A stretch of 64,000 bases of DNA from CAYZTY01 sp964444665 (lineage in GTDB: Bacteria > Planctomycetota > Phycisphaerae > Sedimentisphaerales > CAYZTY01): contig CAYUIE010000005.1 of NCBI GenBank assembly GCA_964444665.1, positions 124,001-188,000 on the forward strand, given 5' to 3'. The translations under genes and the position numbers were made by a program. Positions 7,619-15,131 of this stretch are shown here, piece by piece (position 1 is the stretch's first letter; each line of letters starts with the position of its first letter). The notes under the pieces are model-generated. The model had not been told where the DNA came from. It worked only from the letters and a program-made list of their open reading frames with translations, and ran no database searches.

Positions 7619-7765
7619 ATGGCAAGGAATGAAAGAACATCAAAAAGAGTAGGCAAAATTGCCTCCAAAGTTCTGCGAAGCGAAAGAACCTCAAAGGTAA
7701 CAAAAAGCCTTGCCGGTTCAGCTTTGACGCAAAGGCCGGACAGGAGACGCAAGAAAAAAACCTAA
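7619..7765 (+). CDS. Small basic protein (48 aa), conserved-looking
   Basis: MARNERTSKRVGKIASKVL begins a 48-residue, strongly basic product ending in RRRKKKT. It contains the motif AGSALTQRPD. The ATG at 7619 is preceded by AAGGA at 8-base spacing; an in-frame ATG at 7610 overlaps that ribosome site and is less likely. The composition and the GSALTQ motif recall short uncharacterised proteins annotated in many Proteobacteria and plasmids, but I cannot name a family. It follows a highly structured 270-base leader. The function is unknown; a nucleic-acid-binding role is only a guess from charge. Confidence 0.65.
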   Translation: MARNERTSKRVGKIASKVLRSERTSKVTKSLAGSALTQRPDRRRKKKT

Positions 7766-8068
7766 TTTAGCTTTTTAGTTTTCTTGATGCAACTGTTTGG
7801 TGTTGTGATACGCCCGAGTATTTGACTTTCATTTACTGTATGAGCGATTATCTTATATTCGGGCGTGTCCTCAATTATGTTTCCTCCCTGTGGTGCCTGT
7901 CATGAGCTTGTCGAATGGAGCCTGTCAAACCATCGCGGCCTGTCCTGAGCTTGTCGAAGGGCCTCCGGGCAGAGCGTTAGCTTCCCACAGGGACAGCAAG
8001 CATCCCACAGGGACTGCGCTAGCGTCCCCTAGGGGCATCGCACCATTTAACCATTCACCAATAACAAT
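7766..8068. repeat. Spacer with dispersed 'CTGAGCTTGTCGAA' repeats
   Basis: No gene. Positions 7899-7965 hold two copies of the 'cctgtc(ct/at)gagcttgtcgaa' dispersed repeat. They are followed by short tandem wording 'cccacagggac' (two copies, 7984-8014) and 'accaataac' text at the end. A small 63-codon frame over this region (7890-8081) consists of repeat sequence and is rejected. Confidence 0.6.
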
Positions 8069-9025
8069 TTATTCTGCTTGAATTGTAACGAACCTATCCC
8101 CCGGCTCGGTATGTCTGCCGTTAACGAAGTCGGCAAAGTCCATCAGGCTGCTGCCCGCAGGCTTGATTTTGATTATTCGAAGCGCATCCTTGCCGCAAAT
8201 AACATTCAGGTTTTCGTTTAAGGTTCCGGGCGGAATCGGTTGACTTGGTGTTAATTTAATTACCTCAGCCTTTGCTATAATCACCCTGCAGGACTTTTGA
8301 GTTTTCTGGGAAACGTACTCAGTTTGCCCGCCCGGCCAGGGCCAAAGCCCGTGAATCCTGTTTCGAAGCAGCTCCGCCGAGTCGAACCAGTTAAGAACAC
8401 CGTCGGATTTCTTAAGTTTAGGCGCAAGGCTGACAAACTCGACATCCTGCTCGCAATAAAAAGCCGTCCCTTCCTGGATTTGCCCGATTGTTTTTAGCAG
8501 CAGCGGCGCCGCGATTTTTGCCAGCTTATCGCCAAGGCTCTCGGCCGTATCTTCCGGCGTTATTTCAACCTGGTCCTGCGTGATAATCTCGCCGGCATCC
8601 ATTTGCGGCACGACGGTGATTATGCTTACGCCGGTAATTTTCTCACCTTTGATTATCGCCCAGTTAATCGGTGCCGCGCCTCGGTACGCGGGCAGCAGCG
8701 ATGCGTGCACGTTAATGATTCTTTTGGGAAATAACTTAATAAGTTCATCGCCGATTTTTTGACCGAAGGCGACGACGACGGCCAGCTCCGCATTGCACTC
8801 TTTGATTTTTTGGAGCATCTCGGACCGGTTTATATCGTCGGTCTCGGTGCAAGGTACTTTATTGGCCTCGGCCCACTCGGCAACGGGCGTTTGCCGGGTC
8901 TTTCTGCCCCGCCCGGCCGGCAGCGGCGGCTGTGTGAAAATATGCAGTATCGTGTGCTCCGAGCCGAGAAGGGCATTTAGCGAATCGATGCCGAACCTGC
9001 CTGAGCCCAGGAATACAATGTTCAT
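8069..9025 (-). CDS. fmt: Methionyl-tRNA formyltransferase
   Basis: Transfers a formyl group from 10-formyl-tetrahydrofolate to initiator Met-tRNA in the cytoplasm. The 318-residue length is typical. The catalytic Asn-His-Asp set is visible: Asn and His in IINVHASLLPAYRGAAPI (about 105-125) and Asp in MDAGEI (about 143). The SLLPAYRGAAPI loop is diagnostic for Fmt as opposed to GART enzymes. The C-terminal tRNA-binding domain follows, with GLWPWPGG near 230. It is the last gene of a minus-strand group lptB-def-fmt, 53 bp behind def. Def removes the formyl group that Fmt adds, so the pairing is functional. Confidence 0.96.
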   Translation of the reverse strand: MNIVFLGSGRFGIDSLNALLGSEHTILHIFTQPPLPAGRGRKTRQTPVAEWAEANKVPCTETDDINRSEMLQKIKECNAELAVVVAFGQKIGDELIKLFPKRIINVHASLLPAYRGAAPINWAIIKGEKITGVSIITVVPQMDAGEIITQDQVEITPEDTAESLGDKLAKIAAPLLLKTIGQIQEGTAFYCEQDVEFVSLAPKLKKSDGVLNWFDSAELLRNRIHGLWPWPGGQTEYVSQKTQKSCRVIIAKAEVIKLTPSQPIPPGTLNENLNVICGKDALRIIKIKPAGSSLMDFADFVNGRHTEPGDRFVTIQAE

Positions 9026-9078
9026 AATTAATCCCGACTCTTAATCCTTCGAACGTGAAAACACCGGCCTTGGGTGCG

Positions 9079-9603
9079 TTATTCTTTTGTCTTGCCGTAC
9101 AATTTCTTTAACTCTTTTAGTCGTGCGCGAAAGGCGATTTTAGCAATCTCGCCGATTCGGTTGATTATGAGTACTCCGTCGAGGTGGTCGCACTCATGCT
9201 GAAAGGCCCTTGCAAGCAGCCCCTCGGCCTGTTCGGCAAATTCCCTGCCGTCAAGGCCGGTCGCTTTTATGGAGCATTTTTTGTATCGCCGGACCTTTGT
9301 GAAAATGCCGGGCAGTGAAAGGCAGCCCTCTTCCATCGGCACAAGCTGCGCATCGGGAACAAGTGTAGGGTTTATATACACCTTTGCGTTTTCTTTTTTG
9401 CCGTCAAGGCAGACCACAAAGATTCGCAGCGGCACGCCGGCCTGCGGACCGGCCAGGCCTACACCTTTATGTTCGAGCATAATATCAATCATTTTTTCAG
9501 CGAGTCGGCGGATATTATCGTCGATTTTCGCGACAGGCTCCGCGGCCTTGGTTAGAACCGGAGCCGGAAAACGGGTCAGTTGACACTTTTCAGGATTAAC
9601 CAT
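9079..9603 (-). CDS. def: Peptide deformylase
   Basis: Metal-dependent removal of the N-formyl group from nascent proteins. The 174-residue product carries the three family motifs. Motif 1 appears as GVGLAGPQAGV, a variant of the usual GxGLAAPQ(V/I)G. Motif 2 is EEGCLSLPG, with the metal-ligand Cys. Motif 3 is QHECDHLDG, with both His ligands and the catalytic Glu. It lies between lptB and fmt on the minus strand; the 185-bp gap to lptB shows no gene. Active-site residues are all present, so the enzyme should be functional. Confidence 0.96.
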   Translation of the reverse strand: MVNPEKCQLTRFPAPVLTKAAEPVAKIDDNIRRLAEKMIDIMLEHKGVGLAGPQAGVPLRIFVVCLDGKKENAKVYINPTLVPDAQLVPMEEGCLSLPGIFTKVRRYKKCSIKATGLDGREFAEQAEGLLARAFQHECDHLDGVLIINRIGEIAKIAFRARLKELKKLYGKTKE

Positions 9604-9788
9604 TTTTAATTGTCCTCATTTTCGCCGGGCACATCCCCGGCAAGTTGAATCTCTTTATCGCAGCCTTAAATCTATCTCTTTATCACCGCCTTAAAGCAGT
9701 GCAACCTTTCAGCATTCTTTTTATCGCATTTCGCAGCCCTCAAGCGGTTCATCGAAGCCTTTCAGCAGATTGTGCCTAAGGCCCGCCG

Positions 9789-10538
9789 CTAATTATCGTC
9801 GAACTCATCGCCTTCGAATATATTGCCGAGGTAGCTCGCCCTTACCACCTCATTCCGCACAATCTGCGACGGCGCCCCGGCCGCAATAACCCTGCCATGG
9901 TCAATTATGTACGCCTTATCGACGACCTCGAGAGTGCGCTCAACGTTATGGTCTGTAATTAGGATGCTTACGCCGGAGGCGGCCAGGCGGCGGATTTCGT
10001 GCTGCAATTCCTCGACGGTGATGGGGTCGACGCCGCTGAAAGGCTCGTCCAAAAGTATCAGCGAAGGATTCGTAACCATAGCACGAGCAATCTCGAGCTT
10101 CCTGCGCTCGCCGCCAGAAAGGAATCTGCCATAACTCTCGGCGACCTCCTTCAGGCCGAACCGCTCAATGAGCATCTCGGCCCGGGCGATGCGGTCGGCC
10201 CTGGTCAGCGACATCGTCTCCAAAATCGCCGCGAGATTGTCCTTTACACTGAGCCGCTGGAAAATGCTCGGCTCCTGTGAAAGATAGCCCATGCCTAACC
10301 GAGCACGCTTAAACATAGGCAGTATAGTAACGTCAGCATCCTCGAAAATGACCGTGCCGCCTTCAGGCACAATCATTCCGATAATCATCCTGAATGTGGT
10401 GGTCTTGCCGGCCCCGTTTCGGCCGAGCAGGCCGACAATGCTTTGCTGTGCGACGGATATGGAGACCTTGTTGACAACGGTTCGGCCGGAGTATTTCTTG
10501 ACCAGGTCCTTCGTTTCAAGAAGCGTCTTATCTGCCAT
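9789..10538 (-). CDS. lptB: LPS export ABC transporter ATP-binding protein LptB
   Basis: ATPase that powers extraction of lipopolysaccharide from the inner membrane through LptFG to the LptC-LptA bridge. The 249-residue protein shows Walker A GRNGAGKTTT (about 38-47), signature LSGGERRKLEIARAM (about 140-154), Walker B LILLDEPFSGVDP (about 160-172) and the switch His in LITDHNV (about 197). The subgroup is supported by QEPSIFQRLSV in the Q-loop region and by the overall LptB/YhbG-like pattern. Its presence, with hldD later in the window, implies an outer membrane with LPS. The usual neighbours lptA and lptC are not here; the gene instead leads a minus-strand group with def and fmt. Confidence 0.92.
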   Translation of the reverse strand: MADKTLLETKDLVKKYSGRTVVNKVSISVAQQSIVGLLGRNGAGKTTTFRMIIGMIVPEGGTVIFEDADVTILPMFKRARLGMGYLSQEPSIFQRLSVKDNLAAILETMSLTRADRIARAEMLIERFGLKEVAESYGRFLSGGERRKLEIARAMVTNPSLILLDEPFSGVDPITVEELQHEIRRLAASGVSILITDHNVERTLEVVDKAYIIDHGRVIAAGAPSQIVRNEVVRASYLGNIFEGDEFDDN

Positions 10539-11177
10539 TATCGCGTCTCCAGCAAAGCTATCTTCGATAGGTGCTATCTTTCACAGGAACTATATTCGAC
10601 AGCGTCCAGCGTAAAGCGGCGTCGGGCGCTGCATTAATAGCGTTTAGCGGACAGCGTATAGTAAACAGCTAACCGCATTAAGGGCCTTATTTTAGAGCTA
10701 TGAACCGCGATTACAAGAAAAAAGAGTCCAGCCACCTGCTGGGCTCTTTTTTAGTTTTGAGTGCTTAGTGTTGAGTTTTTAGTTGGCGGCAGCAGATACT
10801 CGATGCTGGATGCTTGATACTCGATGATGGATGACAGAGGACAGAGGACAGAGGACAGAGGATGGCTGGCCGAAACACGAAATCCGAATATCGAAATCCG
10901 AAACAAATTCAAATGACTAAAATCGAAAATCCAAAAACTTCTTATTTGCCGATAGAATAATGCTACCAAAGGCCCTTCGGCTACTTCGACTATACTCAGG
11001 ACAGGTTTCGCCAGTTGAGGCCGGTGATCCTTCGATTGTACTCAGGACAGGAGCCGGGAGGAATTTTAATCCTTCCCGAACCGCAGGCAGCAAAAATCAC
11101 CGCAGGAAGAAATAAACAAACCCCAAGTCAATAATAATCAAGCCGTTGTAGATTGTTAGTACCACACCAGGATAATG
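10539..11177. repeat. Repeat-rich spacer between lptB and the R-M island
   Basis: No gene. It contains a bidirectional terminator-like hairpin (10718-10752). 'gaggacagag' repeats and 'tactcgat(g)' wording occupy about 10797-10860. 'cgaaatccgaa' text lies at 10870-10935, and two copies of the 'ccttcg...ctcaggacagg' dispersed repeat at about 10971-11052. A 72-codon minus frame at 10751-10969 is made entirely of this text and is rejected. Confidence 0.65.
10718..10752. terminator. Bidirectional hairpin terminator-like element
   Basis: AAAAAAGAG-T-CCAGC (10718-10732) pairs with GCTGG-G-CTCTTTTTT (10738-10752) around a 5-base loop, giving A- and T-runs on both sides. No gene reads into it from the plus side, and the minus-strand lptB operon starts downstream of it. 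It may be a relic of a lost gene or an insulator before the operon. Confidence 0.6.
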
Positions 11178-11191
11178 CTACCTATAGGTAG
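11178..11191. promoter_or_regulatory. Palindromic site, likely C-protein operator
   Basis: CTACCTATAGGTAG is a perfect 14-bp palindrome, 46 bp upstream of the controller-gene start. Controller (C) proteins of restriction-modification systems bind such short dyads in their own promoter to delay endonuclease expression. The assignment rests on position and symmetry. Confidence 0.55.
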
Positions 11192-11237
11192 TCGAACAAT
11201 AAGTAGCAATAACTAAAATATTATCAGGGAGAATTTC

Positions 11238-11441
11238 ATGGAAGATATCTGTGTGCGTGTTGGATTCAATATCCGCCGGATTAGAGAAGATAAGGCCATT
11301 TCACAGGAAAAACTTGCCGGTCTCGCGGATCTTCACCGCGCTTATGTAGGGCAAATCGAACGTGGCGAAAAGAACATCGGTCTTCGCAATCTTGAGAAGA
11401 TCGCAAAAGCATTAAAAGTCAACATCAGGGACTTATTTTAA
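11238..11441 (+). CDS. Restriction-modification controller protein (Xre HTH)
   Basis: A 67-residue single-domain HTH protein (NIRRIREDKAISQEKLAGLADLHRAYVGQIERGEKNIGLRNLEKIAKALKV). Its length and sequence style match R-M controller proteins (C.AhdI/C.PvuII-like). Such proteins are homodimeric and activate or repress their own operon so that methylation precedes restriction. Its stop overlaps the methyltransferase start (TAATG at 11439-11443), which couples their translation. The palindrome at 11178-11191 is its likely operator. The ribosome site is GGGAG, 7 bases before the ATG. Confidence 0.85.
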   Translation: MEDICVRVGFNIRRIREDKAISQEKLAGLADLHRAYVGQIERGEKNIGLRNLEKIAKALKVNIRDLF

Positions 11442-12742
11442 TGAAGTCAGGGATTATCGAAATCACATCCGCTGCTCATAAACACGGTAATTTGAATATA
11501 AGGCCGTGTGGTAAGGATTTTTTCCCTACTGATGCCTTTGGTTCCCACAACAAAAAATCCGGCATGGGAAAACCGATAGTGATTATTGCGCCTGGCCTGA
11601 AAGAACCTGTAAAAACAGATATTCCGAGTGATAGTATTTCAGGAAGGCCTCGCTGGATATTCCGAGAACGCTCCTGGGTAAAAACACTCGTTAAAATAAA
11701 TAATCTTATACCCGGCGATAAGATCGAGATTAAACATAAAAAAAACAGAACTTATGAACTGATCCCTCATAAAAGGCAACTTACGTTTATAGATTTATTT
11801 GCGGGTATAGGCGGAACTAGACTTGCATTTGAAAAGGCTGGTTGCAGATGTGTTTTTTCATCGGAATGGGACAAATTTGCACAGCAGACATACGAGGCAA
11901 ATTTCGGAGAGAAACCGAGAGGTGATATTAAAAAAATTCCAAGTTCGGAAATACCGGACCACGATATACTGGTAGCAGGTTTTCCCTGCCAACCCTTTTC
12001 GATATCCGGAGTTTCAAAAAAGAATGCACTTGGCAGACCACACGGCTTTAAGGACCCAACACAAGGCACTCTTTTCTTTGAAATAAAACGAATACTAAGA
12101 GATAAAAAACCTTCTGCCTTTCTTCTGGAAAATGTAAAAAATCTTCAAAGTCATGACAAAGGCAGAACATATGCCATTATAAGAGACTCACTGGAAAAAG
12201 ACTTGGGTTATACTATTTATGACGATGTGCTTGATGCAGCATCCTACGTACCTCAGCATCGCGAAAGGATATTTATTGCAGGTTTTAGAAAATTCTGCCT
12301 GTTTGATTTTCCAAAACATAATCCAATAAAAAAACCAAAGCTTCGGGATATATTAGAGAAAAAAGTAGATTCAAAGTACACTCTTACCGACCATCTCTGG
12401 AATTATCTACAGGAATACGCAAAAAAACATAAAGCTAATGGGAATGGTTTTGGCTTCGGATTAACTACCCAAGAAGGTATAGCTCGTACATTAAGTGCTA
12501 GGTATTACAAGGATGGCTCAGAAATATTAATCCCTCAGGGAAATGATAAAAATCCTCGCCGTCTTACACCTAAAGAATGTGCTAATCTTATGGGCTTCAC
12601 TCAGTTAAAACCTAATTTCAAAATCCCAGTATCCGATACTCAAGCATACAAACAGTTCGGAAATTCTGTAGTAGTTCCATTAATAAAAGATATAGCAAAT
12701 GAAATTATAAAAACCCTGCGTATGAATATTACGCATTGTTGA
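11441..12742 (+). CDS. DNA (cytosine-5) methyltransferase, Dcm/EcoRII-like system
   Basis: Type II modification enzyme that methylates cytosine C5 in the site cut by the adjacent endonuclease. Of its 433 residues, the last 320 or so carry the canonical motifs. Motif I is FIDLFAGIGGTRLAFEKAG (about 116-134). Motif IV is GFPCQPFS with catalytic Cys183. Motif VI contains ENVKNL, motif VIII is QHRERIFIAGF, and motif X ends in QFGNSVVVPLI. The first 110 residues are an extra N-terminal domain (FRERSWVKTLVKINNLIPGD and similar) that looks like a small beta-barrel DNA-binding module; this is inferred from pattern only. It is translationally coupled to the controller and followed after 14 bp by the endonuclease. 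Codon use is more A/T-rich than in the neighbouring housekeeping genes, consistent with horizontal transfer. Confidence 0.93.
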   Translation: MKSGIIEITSAAHKHGNLNIRPCGKDFFPTDAFGSHNKKSGMGKPIVIIAPGLKEPVKTDIPSDSISGRPRWIFRERSWVKTLVKINNLIPGDKIEIKHKKNRTYELIPHKRQLTFIDLFAGIGGTRLAFEKAGCRCVFSSEWDKFAQQTYEANFGEKPRGDIKKIPSSEIPDHDILVAGFPCQPFSISGVSKKNALGRPHGFKDPTQGTLFFEIKRILRDKKPSAFLLENVKNLQSHDKGRTYAIIRDSLEKDLGYTIYDDVLDAASYVPQHRERIFIAGFRKFCLFDFPKHNPIKKPKLRDILEKKVDSKYTLTDHLWNYLQEYAKKHKANGNGFGFGLTTQEGIARTLSARYYKDGSEILIPQGNDKNPRRLTPKECANLMGFTQLKPNFKIPVSDTQAYKQFGNSVVVPLIKDIANEIIKTLRMNITHC

Positions 12743-12756
12743 AAAGGACAAGTTGA

Positions 12757-13521
12757 ATGTCTCAACAAAAAACTTTATCAGATTTGAAAAAAATAAAAAA
12801 CAAAATTCTTCCATCTGGCCCAGAAATCATGAAACTCGCAATAGAAAAAGTGCTAATTTCATCTAGGAGAAAACCAGAGTTTATAAAATCCAATTTCAGT
12901 CAACTTGTAGCGGAAATAGAAAAAGTTGCTTATCAGATTTATCGAAAAGAAGAACAAGACTCTGTTGCACAAGCGTTTAGAAATGTTTTCTCAAATAAAC
13001 TTTCTTCAAATCCAACAAAAAATGATTTCTTCGATTTATTAAACTCAAATTATTCCGCAATAAACGATTTTTTCTTGTCTTTAAGCCAAAGCCGTAAAGC
13101 ACGGGCAGGAAAAGCTTTCGAACATATAATACGGACTCTTTTCAATCAACTCGACTATCCATATACTTCTCAGCCCGTCATTAATGGCAAACCGGATTTC
13201 CTCCTGCCCAGTGAAGAACATTTTCGTAATAATGCAATGGATTCTGTTATATTTACGGTAAAACGCACTTTGAAAGAACGCTGGCGACAAATAGTTACTG
13301 AAGGCACACGGGGATACCTCTTTTTCTTAGCAACTATTGACACTAAAATTTCATCCAAACAATTATCACAAATAAAGAACCATAGAATATATGTCGTTGT
13401 TCCAGAGCATATTCGGGCAAATGTATATCCATCTTCATCAAATGTTATATCTTTCGAGACATTTTTTGAGCAACATTTGGATCCTGCTATGATCAGGTGG
13501 AAAAAAAACAAAATTATCTAA
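12757..13521 (+). CDS. Type II restriction endonuclease, EcoRII C-terminal type
   Basis: Predicted endonuclease of 254 residues with the EcoRII catalytic fold. The region from KAFEHIIRTLFNQL through PYTSQ, NGKPDFLLP and TVKRTLKERWRQI (about 112-180) matches the EcoRII-C/PspGI core, where the Tyr, Asp, Lys and Arg residues build the active site. It lacks the N-terminal effector-binding domain of EcoRII, so it resembles the shorter, directly acting PspGI-like enzymes. The site is therefore likely to be a CC-N-GG or CC-W-GG type, which is an inference from the family. It sits between the methyltransferase and vsr. The sequence is A/T-rich and probably horizontally acquired. Confidence 0.85.
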   Translation: MSQQKTLSDLKKIKNKILPSGPEIMKLAIEKVLISSRRKPEFIKSNFSQLVAEIEKVAYQIYRKEEQDSVAQAFRNVFSNKLSSNPTKNDFFDLLNSNYSAINDFFLSLSQSRKARAGKAFEHIIRTLFNQLDYPYTSQPVINGKPDFLLPSEEHFRNNAMDSVIFTVKRTLKERWRQIVTEGTRGYLFFLATIDTKISSKQLSQIKNHRIYVVVPEHIRANVYPSSSNVISFETFFEQHLDPAMIRWKKNKII

Positions 13522-13530
13522 CACTTATGT

Positions 13531-13941
13531 ATGGTTGACGTCCATTCTAAAAAACAACGCTCCTACAACATGTCTCAAATTAAGTGTAAAAATACCAAGC
13601 CTGAGATTGTTGTGCGTTCACTTGTTCATCGTTTGGGATACAGATATTCCCTGCACAGAAAAGACTTACCCGGAAAACCTGATTTAGTTTTAGTTAAACA
13701 TCGAAAAATAATCTTCGTCCACGGCTGCTTCTGGCATATGCACAACTGTCGTTATGGCCGGGTTATACCTGCAACACGTAAACAATTCTGGCAGACCAAA
13801 AGGCAGGGTAATAAAGACCGCGACAGACGCAACCTGAAAAAACTTCGTCAGCAGGGCTGGAAGGTACTGACTGTCTGGGAATGCCAAATCAGGGATATTG
13901 AAAAACTAACCAAAAGGATTCAAAAATTTCTCATCTCATAA
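13531..13941 (+). CDS. vsr: Very short patch repair endonuclease Vsr
   Basis: Nicks next to T:G mismatches that arise when 5-methylcytosine deaminates in Dcm-type sites, which starts short-patch repair. The 136-residue product has the family features: MSQIKCKNTKPE near the start (about 14-25), GKPDLVLVKHRKIIFVHGCFWHMHNC (about 48-73, with the catalytic Asp and zinc-ligand His/Cys), and FWQTKRQGNKDRDRRN. It follows the endonuclease after 9 bp, as in many C5-methyltransferase islands. Its presence independently supports cytosine-5 rather than adenine or N4 methylation by the neighbour. Confidence 0.95.
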   Translation: MVDVHSKKQRSYNMSQIKCKNTKPEIVVRSLVHRLGYRYSLHRKDLPGKPDLVLVKHRKIIFVHGCFWHMHNCRYGRVIPATRKQFWQTKRQGNKDRDRRNLKKLRQQGWKVLTVWECQIRDIEKLTKRIQKFLIS

Positions 13942-14235
13942 ACTTCAAAGATAAATCCATTAATACTGATTATTCAAAGCCAACAAAATCCACTGGTAAT
14001 CCTTCGACCTTGCTCAGGACAGGTGTCGCAGGAATGACCCGTCTACGCCTAAAGGCTACGCCGAGGCAAGCAAGAGAGATTGCCGCATCATCCCGATGAA
14101 TCGGGACTCATCGCAATGACATAATATAAAGATATGGATTCCTGCTTTCGCAGGAATGACGAAAGAAAAACAACTGGCAATTTCAGTGGGGTTTCGGTAT
14201 AAAAAGGTTCCTGTCAGTTATTATTAATAATTAAG
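13942..14235. repeat. Spacer with dispersed repeats
   Basis: No gene. It holds a copy of 'ccttcgaccttgctcagga' (about 14002), 'gccgaggcaagcaagagag' wording, an ATCCCGATGAATCGGGA palindrome (14091-14107) and 'cgcaatgac' text of the kind repeated at 15.1, 21.7 and 53.7 kb. Confidence 0.55.
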
Positions 14236-14244
14236 GTGATAGAG

Positions 14245-15021
14245 ATGTTCGCACTTATAAGTGATATTCATTCGAACTTGGAGGCCTTGTCGGCCGTTCT
14301 GGCAGATATCGAGAAGCGGGGCATAAAAACCGTATTTTGCCTCGGCGACGTCGTGGGGTACGGGCCGAACCCGAAGGAATGCCTTAGCCTGATAATGGAA
14401 AGCTGTAAGTTCTGCGTGCTGGGCAACCACGACTACGCGGTCTTTTACGAGCCGACAAATTTTAATCTCGGGGCAGAACAGGCCAGCTACTGGAGCAGAG
14501 ATATTTTAGAGGCGGAAGAGCAGGCGGAATTGCGGAACCAGCGATGGGCCTTTTTAGGCTCGCAGCCGATGCGCCAGACACTGGAGACGAACCTGAGCGA
14601 CGTAAAGGCCAAAATCGACTTTGTGCATGCATCGCCGAGAAGGCCGATTAACGAATACATTTTTCCCGACGATGTTTACACGAACCCGGCGAAGATGCGG
14701 CTGCTTTTCGAAAAGACCGACCACATCTGCTTTGTGGGGCACACGCATTTGCCGGGCGTCTTTCTCGAAGACCCCGATTTTTACGCCCCGGACGAGCTGG
14801 GCAACGTCTATCCCATCGTGTCAAACGAGCGGGCGATTATCAACGTCGGCTCGGTGGGCCAGCCGAGAGACAGGGACCCGCGGGCCGGCTACGTTTACAT
14901 CGAGGGAAACGAAGTGCATTTTGTCAGATTAGAGTATGACCTCGAGGCCACAGCGGAAAAAATATACGCAATTGACGACCTGGACAACTTCGAGGCTGAC
15001 AGGCTGACGGAGGGACGGTAG
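14245..15021 (+). CDS. Calcineurin-like metallophosphoesterase, MJ0936/YfcE-like
   Basis: Predicted di-metal phosphodiesterase or phosphatase of about 258 residues. The five family blocks are visible: ISDIHSN at the start (D-x-H), CLGDVVGYGPNP (GD), VLGNHDYAVF (GNHD), FVHASPR and VGHTHLPGVF (GHTH). Cytosolic members act on cyclic nucleotides or on other phosphodiesters; the substrate cannot be read from sequence. The frame also opens at a GTG nine bases upstream, but AAGGTGA lies correctly for the ATG at 14245. It precedes yidC by about 110 bp on the same strand. Confidence 0.88.
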   Translation: MFALISDIHSNLEALSAVLADIEKRGIKTVFCLGDVVGYGPNPKECLSLIMESCKFCVLGNHDYAVFYEPTNFNLGAEQASYWSRDILEAEEQAELRNQRWAFLGSQPMRQTLETNLSDVKAKIDFVHASPRRPINEYIFPDDVYTNPAKMRLLFEKTDHICFVGHTHLPGVFLEDPDFYAPDELGNVYPIVSNERAIINVGSVGQPRDRDPRAGYVYIEGNEVHFVRLEYDLEATAEKIYAIDDLDNFEADRLTEGR

Positions 15022-15131
15022 GGGCCGGAGGCGGAGAATCAATTGATAATTGATGAATGATTATTGATTATTGTAAGAAGAAAACAAGATTGCCGCGGCC
15101 TTACGGGCCTCGCAATGACAAACTGGACGAT

